From Acidimicrobiia bacterium (GTDB taxonomy: Bacteria; Actinomycetota; Acidimicrobiia; Spongiisociales; UBA5794): a DNA stretch of 12,172 bases. The stretch covers positions 1 to 12,172 of the forward strand of contig JAUXCV010000026.1 in assembly GCA_030618675.1 (NCBI GenBank), written 5' to 3'. How positions within the stretch are numbered: the first letter of the stretch is position 1; each line of letters begins with the position of its first letter. Under the pieces are notes generated by a model that did no database searches, was not told the origin of the DNA, and worked only from the letters and a program-made list of their open reading frames with translations. Below are positions 7,131-12,172 of the stretch, one piece after another. The position numbers and the translations under genes are program-made.

Positions 7131-10093
7131 GTGGCGAATGCCTCCCTGCCTTCCGGCACGGCGGGACACAGGACGCGGAGATGGCAGCGGTCGCACGCGG
7201 TCCCTGTCGTCGGCGCCCAATTCTCGCTGCCGATGCCGTTTGCGACGGCCGTCATCCGGTCCTCGACGGCGTCGAGGTTCGAGATGTCGAAGGATCGTGT
7301 GGCGATCGATCGCTTCTGTGGACTCATCGGGAACCACATTTCGGCTGCGGTGGCAAGCCCCAACGCGGCGACGTCCGGGGCTTCCCGTGCGGCGATCAGA
7401 TAGAAGCCGAGTTGGAGCGAGGTCGCGGCATCGTCGAGGCTGGGAAGCTGTCCGGTCTTGTAGTCGACGATCGCCACCTCTCCTTCACGATCCTCGATGC
7501 GATCAACCCGTCCGAACCAGCGGACATCATCGCGTTCCACGCTGAGTTCGGTTTCGGAACCCAACGGTGATCCGGTACTCGGCCACAGCGAGTAGGTGTT
7601 CTCAAGAGCAAGGCGGGCGCGATCCCTCCACGCTTCGCCATAGGCGGCACCCCCGAAAGCACCTGGCTCCATGATCTCGTCGAGAACGGCAACTGCCTCC
7701 TCGGCGGTTCCGTGCCTGTCGCCACGTTCGGTGGCCGCGTTCTCAACACGCTCGAGAACGGCGTGGATGAGCGTCCCGAACTCCATGTGAACGCTCGGCT
7801 CAGATCCGATGGCGAGCTTTCGTTCGAGGACGTAGCGACGGGGGCAGGTTTCATAGGCCATGGCCTGACTGGGAGAGAGTCGTGGGGGGAGATGAACCAC
7901 GCCGGTGTCGGGGCCCGATTCCCTCACGCCGGTGAACAGCGTTGGACTCCGCAGACCCAGATCCCCGCCGTGGGCCAAGGTTTCGACCGCGGCGAGGCGC
8001 TCCGGAGGTGGCAGCGAAGGATCCGTCACCATTCGGCGAAGTGCCGCTTCGAATTGATCGGTGGTGATCGGCCGGTGATGCCCGACGGGTTCCGAGACGG
8101 CCTCCGCGACGGTGGGAGCACCAACGACGAGAGGAATGAACCGGCTCGGTGTGGCCCCGCCGAGGCCGGAGCAGGAGTCGGTGGCCGTCCACACGACCCT
8201 TCGAGTCGCCCGCGTCATCGTTGTGTAAGCGAGTCTCCGCTCTTCTTGCAGCCGGAATGCGAGATACCCGGCGGTGTCGGTCGGCAGGTGAGGTTGGAGG
8301 TGGCGCGTTCCGAGGAGGGAGTCGCGTGTACGGAGATCGGGGAAGACCCCTTCAACAGCGTCGGCGATGAACACGACGTCGAAGTTGAGGCCTTTCGCTT
8401 GGTGGAGAGAGGTGATGGTGACCCGGTCGTGTTCGTCGGCCTGGTACGACAGGAGGGGACTCGCTTCGAACTCCTCGATCTCGCTGTGTTCCTGGTATTC
8501 GATGAGCGTGCCGCGAGGGTTGCGTTCGTTCCACCGTTCGATCACCTGGGTGAACGAGGCCCAGGCGGCACGGTCCTGTTCTCTCCGGGGGTTGGTCGCC
8601 AGATCAGCGATCTGAGGAAGCGTCGACCAGAGCCGCCACAGGCCCACAACGGCCACGTCCTTGTTCGCCCAGGCGGGGTCGGCCAGGAGATCGCCGAGCG
8701 CGGAGCCGTTCTCGATGCCTGATCGGATGACAGTGGCCCACGACCGCTCTCCGTCTGTCCGTTCCCGGGAGAGTTCGGCGAATCGCGCCGGCGGTGTTTC
8801 GAACATCGACCCGAGGAGGACGCGACGAACGGCGTGATCCGTTTCCGGCGATCCGTCGGTGCCCGTTGCCGCCGAGATGGTGTCGAGGATGAATCGAATG
8901 GCGGGTTGGTCGACGAGCCGGCTGCCGGGTCGCTCGTGAGGTATGTCTCTCCGTTCCAGGGATCGGGAGAGCGCTGCAAGGAAACGAGTCTTCGACCGTG
9001 TGAACACCGCAACGCGATTGAACGGGACGTGCTGTTCCAGGTTGAGCTTGTGGATTTCCGAAGCGATCCATTCCGATTCTTCGACCTGTTGCTCGAATCG
9101 ATAAGCCTCCACAGACCCATCTCCCGGCGCTGGAGTCACCTTCCCTGCGGCGCCGGGGAGTTCGTGGGCGGTGATCCGGACGGCGGCGTCGAGGATCGCC
9201 TCGGGCACGCGGAATGAGGTGGTGAGCACGAGTCGCTCGGCCGGCCGACCCTGGAAGGCGAAGTCGTCGGGGAATCGAGCGACGTTCTCGATGTCGGCTC
9301 CACGAAAGCTGTAGATCGACTGGTATGGATCTGCAGCGGCTGTGACCCGGCCGTGCCCGCTCACGAGACGTTGAAGCAGGACCGATTGCGCGTGTGTGGC
9401 GTCCTGGTACTCATCGACGAGGACGTGTCGGTACTGATCACCGACGGTTTCGGCGATCTCCGGGTCGGCCAGCAGCGCTACGGCTTCCGAGAGGAGGGTG
9501 CCGTAGTCGATCACCAGTCGATCCCGCAAGGCCCGGTCGTAGCGATCGAGAAAGGTCGAGAGGCCGCGCCAGTCGGCCCGGTTGGTAGACCTCTCGGCGA
9601 GGTCGCTGGGGCCGATGAGTTGCTCACGGCACCGAAGCACGAAATCGGTGACCTCATCGGCGAACGTGCGCGTTGTGAGGAGTGACCGGTAGGCGGGCGA
9701 CCAACGATCCGGGTCCTCGGTCTTGAGGAGTTCGGCAACGAGCCGCTTCTGATCCGGGCCGGGTAGCACGTCTGGAGATCGCTCCCATCCGCGGTACGGG
9801 GCGAAGGCCTCGAGGAGTCGGGCGGCGAACGAGTGGTACGTCGAGACGTCCGTCGCATGGCCGGGACCGGCCGTCGAGGACCGGATGCGGGTGTCCAGGT
9901 CAGCGGCGCCGCGCCGCGAGAAGGACAGCACAAGCAATCCGTCGCCGTTTCCGCCGCCGATGAGATGGATGGCTCGCCGAACGATGAACTCCGTCTTGCC
10001 CGTACCGGGGCCGCCAACGATGAGTTGTGGTCCGGGAGCCGGAGCGACTCTTCGAGGCCAGTCGGCCGGGTCGACGCGGATGTCGGCGGTCAT
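7127..10093 (-). CDS. adnA: AdnA-like UvrD-family helicase fused to RecB nuclease
   Basis: A 988-residue partner of the downstream AdnB-like protein. The motor motifs are intact: GGPGTGKT (27-34), VDEYQDA (226-232), motif III ADPYQSIYSFRGA (254-266), HQAKGLNFD (564-572) and YTTMTRA (623-629). The C-terminal nuclease shows His777 (GTLIHAVL), Asp864 (GRVDRIE), Asp877 and Lys879 (AIVDYKTG), and Gln894. The Fe-S cysteines are Cys750 (YETCPRRY) and Cys967, Cys970, Cys976. Unlike RecC or AddB, whose motor sites are lost, this subunit looks competent for ATP hydrolysis. That two-motor, two-nuclease layout is the AdnAB hallmark. The ATG at 10093 overlaps the DUF488 stop as ATGA; a further 38 upstream codons lie inside DUF488 in another frame and are not used. 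No clear ribosome binding site precedes the ATG, so expression probably depends on translational coupling. Confidence 0.9.
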   Translation of the reverse strand: MTADIRVDPADWPRRVAPAPGPQLIVGGPGTGKTEFIVRRAIHLIGGGNGDGLLVLSFSRRGAADLDTRIRSSTAGPGHATDVSTYHSFAARLLEAFAPYRGWERSPDVLPGPDQKRLVAELLKTEDPDRWSPAYRSLLTTRTFADEVTDFVLRCREQLIGPSDLAERSTNRADWRGLSTFLDRYDRALRDRLVIDYGTLLSEAVALLADPEIAETVGDQYRHVLVDEYQDATHAQSVLLQRLVSGHGRVTAAADPYQSIYSFRGADIENVARFPDDFAFQGRPAERLVLTTSFRVPEAILDAAVRITAHELPGAAGKVTPAPGDGSVEAYRFEQQVEESEWIASEIHKLNLEQHVPFNRVAVFTRSKTRFLAALSRSLERRDIPHERPGSRLVDQPAIRFILDTISAATGTDGSPETDHAVRRVLLGSMFETPPARFAELSRERTDGERSWATVIRSGIENGSALGDLLADPAWANKDVAVVGLWRLWSTLPQIADLATNPRREQDRAAWASFTQVIERWNERNPRGTLIEYQEHSEIEEFEASPLLSYQADEHDRVTITSLHQAKGLNFDVVFIADAVEGVFPDLRTRDSLLGTRHLQPHLPTDTAGYLAFRLQEERRLAYTTMTRATRRVVWTATDSCSGLGGATPSRFIPLVVGAPTVAEAVSEPVGHHRPITTDQFEAALRRMVTDPSLPPPERLAAVETLAHGGDLGLRSPTLFTGVRESGPDTGVVHLPPRLSPSQAMAYETCPRRYVLERKLAIGSEPSVHMEFGTLIHAVLERVENAATERGDRHGTAEEAVAVLDEIMEPGAFGGAAYGEAWRDRARLALENTYSLWPSTGSPLGSETELSVERDDVRWFGRVDRIEDREGEVAIVDYKTGQLPSLDDAATSLQLGFYLIAAREAPDVAALGLATAAEMWFPMSPQKRSIATRSFDISNLDAVEDRMTAVANGIGSENWAPTTGTACDRCHLRVLCPAVPEGREAFAT

Positions 10094-10515
10094 CGGGCGA
10101 AGGGCAGCGGGGACTCGTGGGGTCGCGTGCTTCCGTCCGGAAGGATGTGTACGACAGTGATGTCTCTCGCCCGCAAGGCCGGTGCGATCACCGTTGAACG
10201 GTGGCACCGCAACGCGTCGGGCTCGCGACAGAGGATCACGGTTCGCGATGCCGAAGCGATCGCGACGAGGTCATCGACAGCGATGCCGACATCGGCCGCT
10301 GATTCCTCGCCGAGCGTCGTACCCATCCAGCGATATCCGATTCCGGCTTCAGCGGCGAGTTCGTCGAGCCGGCGATGATCGAAATCAGGTACTTGAGGGT
10401 CGTCGCGATGGGTGCGGATGTCGATGATCATCGAGATATCGAGAGCGGCAAGGTCTCGCTCGATGTCGTCGAACGATCGGTTGCCGTAGCCGATGGTCCA
10501 GATCGTGGTGGTCAC
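10090..10515 (-). CDS. DUF488 family protein
   Basis: A 141-residue member of DUF488, a widespread small cytoplasmic family of unknown function. Family marks are the N-terminal TIGYGNRS (7-14), the DIRTHR segment after the second strand (32-37), YRWMGTTLGE (61-70), and the cysteine pair with CRE at 96-98 and CHR at 104-106 (Cys96, Cys104, His105, Arg106). The protein is a little short compared with many members. The GTG at 10515 was chosen because the conserved N-terminus begins five residues on, AAGGGGG lies six bases upstream, and the codon overlaps the preceding stop as GTGA. It sits between a RecB-like nuclease and adnA with four-base overlaps on both sides, so it is very likely made together with them. 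A role in DNA end processing is inferred from position only. Confidence 0.85.
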   Translation of the reverse strand: MTTTIWTIGYGNRSFDDIERDLAALDISMIIDIRTHRDDPQVPDFDHRRLDELAAEAGIGYRWMGTTLGEESAADVGIAVDDLVAIASASRTVILCREPDALRCHRSTVIAPALRARDITVVHILPDGSTRPHESPLPFAR

Positions 10516-11318
10516 ACGTCGCCCCCTTGATCATGGGCGAAGGCGGGACAGATGTCTTGATATGAGCACCAGTCGCACAACACCCCGGTGCGCGGTGGGA
10601 AGTGGTCGGTCGCGATCGCCTTTTCGATGGCGGTCCAGAGCGCTTCCAGTTGCCGTTCCATGGCATCGAGTTGAGCGTCGTCGACCGGTATCTCCAAGAC
10701 CGTTGGACCCGTGAGGTACATCAGGCGGAGCCCCACGGGCGTGCGACCCTCCCGGATGCGAACGAGGAGCGCATAGATCTTGAGAGCGAAGAACGCCGAC
10801 ATGGCGAATCGCTCCGAAGGGGCTTTGCCACTCTTGTAGTCGGTGATCACGAGACCATCGGGGGTCTCCTCTATGCGATCGAGGATGCCGCGGATCGTCA
10901 TGTTCCCGACGGCCTGTGTCATGTCGAGTTCGCGGGAGAGCGGATCGACCTGCGTTGGATCCTCCATCGCGAAGTAGTTGTTGAGGATGGAGAGGCTCTC
11001 GATGCCCCAATCCCGTTCGGTCTCGATATCGGCGAACAGATCGGCGAACTCTCCGGGCTTGAGTTCCTGCCATGCCTCTCGGAAGAGGTCGGAGAGACGC
11101 TCCGGAGTTCGCTCTGCTGCCGGCAGTTCGAAGAGCCACTCGAGAGCGAGGTGAGCCGTCGTTCCCCTCGCCTGGTACACCGTCGGTGGCGTGGGAATTC
11201 GGTCGATCGCGCTGAACTTGAACAATTGAGGGCAGCGTTTGAAGTCACTGGCCCGCGAGGGGGAGAGGCTTTTCAGGCCCACTCGATCATCTCCGCTCTC
11301 CTGTGTGTTCGAGGTCAT
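10512..11318 (-). CDS. Stand-alone RecB-family PD-(D/E)XK nuclease with Fe-S cysteines
   Basis: A 268-residue single-domain nuclease resembling the C-terminal module of RecB/AddB and Cas4. Landmarks: SPSRASDFKRCPQLFKF (19-35) with Cys29, TTAHLALEW with His56, GILDRIE with Asp147, VITDYKSG with Asp160 and Lys162, and the C-terminal Cys248, Cys251 and Cys257, predicted to hold a 4Fe-4S cluster with Cys29. The usual Gln of the QXXXY motif appears replaced by Lys180 (LKIYALL); this may be a feature of the subfamily. It has no helicase domain. It is the first gene of the operon, and its stop overlaps the DUF488 start. The ATG at 11318 was picked because TATAGT ends eight bases upstream, which fits a leaderless mRNA; the longer open frame reaches back through the promoter. 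It probably trims or processes DNA ends, alone or with AdnAB. Confidence 0.88.
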   Translation of the reverse strand: MTSNTQESGDDRVGLKSLSPSRASDFKRCPQLFKFSAIDRIPTPPTVYQARGTTAHLALEWLFELPAAERTPERLSDLFREAWQELKPGEFADLFADIETERDWGIESLSILNNYFAMEDPTQVDPLSRELDMTQAVGNMTIRGILDRIEETPDGLVITDYKSGKAPSERFAMSAFFALKIYALLVRIREGRTPVGLRLMYLTGPTVLEIPVDDAQLDAMERQLEALWTAIEKAIATDHFPPRTGVLCDWCSYQDICPAFAHDQGGDV

Positions 11319-11348
11319 GAGGAGGACTATACGGGACCGGTGTGACAC
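11319..11348 (-). promoter_or_regulatory. Leaderless promoter of the nuclease-DUF488-adnAB operon with damage-promoter-like element
   Basis: Read on the minus strand, TATAGT (11331-11326) is a strong -10 box seven bases before the ATG. The bases between (CCTCCTC) are not a ribosome binding site, so the mRNA is probably leaderless. Exactly eight bases upstream of the -10 lies GTGTCACAC (11348-11340). The mycobacterial RecA-independent (PafBC-dependent) damage promoter reads tTGTCRGtg-N8-TANNNT; here the TGTCA core and the spacing match, and the last three bases do not. GTGT-C-ACAC is also a small dyad and could instead be a repressor site. No TTGACA-like -35 was found. Confidence 0.5.
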
Positions 11349-11456
11349 GAACCACAGGTGTGTAACTACTCCGGGTCGAGGAACGGGAGAACCCGGGCAA
11401 GTACGCGAAAACGGACCACGGGATTCGGTTGACGAACCGCACACTGTTGTTGTCGT

Positions 11457-11511
11457 TGCGAACCCTGGGTCCGCAGCCGCCTATAGGCGCTTCGCCGGCC
11501 CACGGTTCGCA
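11457..11511. repeat. 55-base interrupted palindrome with nested 12-base palindrome
   Basis: The 13-base arms 11457-11469 (TGCGAACCCTGGG) and 11499-11511 (CCCACGGTTCGCA) pair at 12 of 13 positions, with one central C-C mismatch. Inside lies the perfect 12-base palindrome CGCCTATAGGCG (11478-11489); GGCG (11486-11489) could instead pair with CGCC (11493-11496). It is upstream of both outward promoters and so is not expected in either transcript. It could be a protein-binding or cruciform site, a remnant of a small inserted element, or part of an unrecognised RNA. Confidence 0.6.
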
Positions 11512-11570
11512 GATCCTCCACCTATCCGCCAATCATCCGAGCACTGCGTACAGCGAGCGGAGGGCACTCC

Positions 11571-11614
11571 TCGGGGACATCCCCGATTGCCACTTGAGGG
11601 GCCGGCTCTAGCGT
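11571..11614 (+). promoter_or_regulatory. Leaderless promoter of the small membrane protein, with abutting inverted repeat
   Basis: TTGCCA (11587-11592), a 16-base spacer and TAGCGT (11609-11614) make a good sigma-70-type promoter. Only six bases separate the -10 box from the ATG at 11621, so the mRNA should be leaderless or nearly so. Directly upstream, TCGGGG (11571-11576) and CCCCGA (11581-11586) form a perfect 6-bp inverted repeat with a 4-base centre touching the -35 box, a plausible operator. Confidence 0.55.
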
Positions 11615-11620
11615 GGGGGA

Positions 11621-11851
11621 ATGCGGATCGTTCTGGCGGGTCTGAGTTCTGCGAGTGCTGTTGTGTTTCTGGTCGTCGGCAGCGCGGCAATGAAGTGGTA
11701 CCTGTGGGACGTCGCGATCGGGCAGGCGAGGGAGCCCGATCGGTCCATGCTCTTCTGGGGACTCCCGATCCTCTTCAGTGGAGTCTGCGCCGTCGCTGCG
11801 GCCGGAGGCCTCGCCTTTGCTGCCATTCACGCCTTCCGCTCCCGTCCCTAG
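11621..11851 (+). CDS. Small two-helix membrane protein, unknown function
   Basis: A 76-residue protein not recognised as a member of any named family. It has two clear hydrophobic spans: about residues 4-22 (GLSSASAVVFLVVGSA) and about 44-68 (WGLPILFSGVCAVAAAGG). A short polar loop with charges (AREPDRS) joins them, and a basic tail (FRSRP) follows. This predicts a hairpin in the cytoplasmic membrane with both ends on the same side. The ATG is supported by the promoter placed immediately upstream; no ribosome binding site is needed or seen beyond the G-run GGGGG. The gene reads rightward, away from the adnAB operon, and is alone as far as the window shows. Confidence 0.6.
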   Translation: MRIVLAGLSSASAVVFLVVGSAAMKWYLWDVAIGQAREPDRSMLFWGLPILFSGVCAVAAAGGLAFAAIHAFRSRP

Positions 11852-11862
11852 CGCTCCCGTGG

Positions 11863-11883
11863 ACCGACAACCGACTACCGACA
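11863..11883 (+). repeat. Three tandem 7-base units (ACCGACW)
   Basis: ACCGACA, ACCGACT and ACCGACA follow one another directly, shortly after the membrane-protein stop. A 9-base direct repeat CGCTCCCGT lies just before (11837-11845 and 11852-11860). The function is unknown; it may be slippage-derived low-complexity sequence. Confidence 0.6.
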
Positions 11884-11947
11884 ACTCCCGAGAAGTGGGG
11901 ACCGCGAAACTCCAGAACCGAACGCGAAAACCAACCAGCGGTTTCAG

Positions 11948-11976
11948 TGGACATATGCGCAGAGGCCCTCTACCTT
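11948..11976 (+). promoter_or_regulatory. Promoter driving the structured region at the right edge
   Basis: TGGACA (11948-11953), a spacer of 17 bases and TACCTT (11971-11976) make a near-consensus housekeeping promoter. Transcription would start around 11983, just where the first base-paired segment begins (GTCACC at 11984). No open frame with a credible start follows within the window. Confidence 0.5.
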
Positions 11977-11982
11977 CTCGTT

Positions 11983-12172
11983 TGTCACCGGGACGGGAGA
12001 CCGAAACGGAGACACTCGGCCCGAAAGGGTCGACCCGAAACCCGAAAGGGTGACGGGGAAGTCTGACCGGGCACCCCCCGAAAGGGACGGCGCCGGCTCC
12101 GCAAGGGGCCACTGGAAGCGGCCTTCGGGTCGGGACCGGGCGGAAGGACACCACCGGCTCGAAAGGGTCGGC
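11983..12172 (+). ncRNA. Candidate structured RNA or long structured leader with tetraloop hairpins (runs off window)
   Basis: Six hairpins with stable tetraloops occur within 155 bases on the plus strand: 12017-12032 (6 bp, GAAA), 12040-12051 (4 bp, GAAA), 12077-12086 (3 bp, GAAA), 12095-12110 (6 bp, GCAA), 12119-12132 (5 bp, TTCG) and 12154-12171 (7 bp with wobbles, GAAA). GNRA and UNCG loops are stable only in this orientation; the reverse strand would show TTTC or CGAA. GTCACC (11984-11989) can also pair with GGTGAC (12049-12054), closing a branched 5' domain in competition with the second hairpin. A promoter lies just upstream. It lacks the conserved sequences of tmRNA, RNase P RNA, SRP RNA and tRNA in the part visible. 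It may be the leader of an rRNA operon or other gene beyond the edge, or a new RNA. Confidence 0.45.

Larger units (their letters stand above)
11319..11620. other. 302-base divergent intergenic region
   Basis: No convincing gene is seen between the leftward operon and the rightward membrane-protein gene. A 60-codon frame at 11429-11611 (+) starts with TTG, has no ribosome binding site and shows no domain or membrane pattern. The region holds the two outward promoters and several inverted repeats: CCGGGT/ACCCGG at 11371-11376 and 11391-11396; CGGTT/AACCG at 11426-11430 and 11435-11439; the large palindrome at 11457-11511; and TCGGGG/CCCCGA at 11571-11586. Confidence 0.6.

Noticed and set aside
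11319..11370. LexA-type SOS box (GAAC-N4-GTTC) upstream of the repair operon
   Set aside because: GAAC occurs once near 11349, but no properly spaced GTTC half-site is present.
11457..11511. Integron attC site
   Set aside because: The ends of the palindrome do not fit the GTTRRRY/RYYYAAC core sites, and there is no integrase or cassette structure nearby.
11429..11611. 60-codon plus-strand frame in the divergent intergenic region
   Set aside because: It has a TTG start, no ribosome binding site, no hydrophobic or domain pattern, and crosses the large palindrome and the -35 box of the next gene.
11522..12154. 210-codon open frame on the minus strand across the small membrane gene and the structured region
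   Set aside because: The product is low-complexity, rich in Pro, Arg, Gly and Ser, without any recognisable domain. It is antisense to a better-supported membrane protein gene, and the frame is explained by GC-rich sequence with few stops.
11983..12172. CRISPR array
   Set aside because: The repeats of CGAAAGGG are too short, unevenly spaced (about 21, 36 and 81 bases apart) and form different hairpins; there are no constant repeats with unique spacers and no cas genes.
11983..12172. tmRNA, RNase P RNA, SRP RNA or tRNA
   Set aside because: The 5' tmRNA sequence, the RNase P GAGGAAAGTCC-type core, the SRP GGAAGCAGC-type loop and the tRNA T-loop GGTTCGA were not found in the visible part; a truncated family member cannot be fully excluded.

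Overview
The window is GC-rich, gene-dense DNA that looks like an actinobacterium. The evidence is a two-gene AdnAB-type helicase-nuclease pair (the actinobacterial counterpart of RecBCD/AddAB), start codons placed 6-7 bases after TANNNT boxes as in leaderless actinobacterial mRNAs, and terminator hairpins without U-tracts. An uncultured or little-studied lineage such as Acidimicrobiia would fit, but the class cannot be fixed from this sequence alone.

Layout. 1-375 (+): the 3' end of a family III CoA-transferase (CaiB/BaiF, alpha-methylacyl-CoA racemase type). 439-1371 (-): a DUF368/PopT polyprenyl-phosphate transporter that converges on it across a shared hairpin. 1441-4052 (+): a two-gene unit, dtd (D-aminoacyl-tRNA deacylase) overlapping by four bases an Ntn-hydrolase of the penicillin/cephalosporin/AHL acylase family. 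4048-4074: a bidirectional hairpin overlapping both convergent stop codons.

11318-4074 (-) is the core of the window. It is a four-gene operon in which every junction is a 4-base start/stop overlap: a stand-alone RecB-like PD-(D/E)XK nuclease, a small DUF488 protein, AdnA (988 aa) and AdnB (1018 aa). Both motor subunits keep intact Walker A/B and later helicase motifs plus complete RecB nuclease motifs. All three nucleases share the same C-X2-C-X5-C iron-sulfur signature. The operon looks leaderless, and an element resembling the mycobacterial RecA-independent DNA-damage promoter (PafBC type) lies upstream of its -10 box. The likely joint task is resection and repair of double-strand breaks; the tight inclusion of DUF488 and a third nuclease is the least explained part.

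11319-11620 is a divergent intergenic region with several inverted repeats, including a 55-base interrupted palindrome. 11621-11851 (+) encodes a small two-helix membrane protein from its own leaderless promoter. 11852-12172 appears non-coding. It carries a good promoter (TGGACA-N17-TACCTT) followed by a run of GNRA/UNCG tetraloop hairpins that reaches the window edge, a candidate structured RNA or long structured leader for a gene outside the window.
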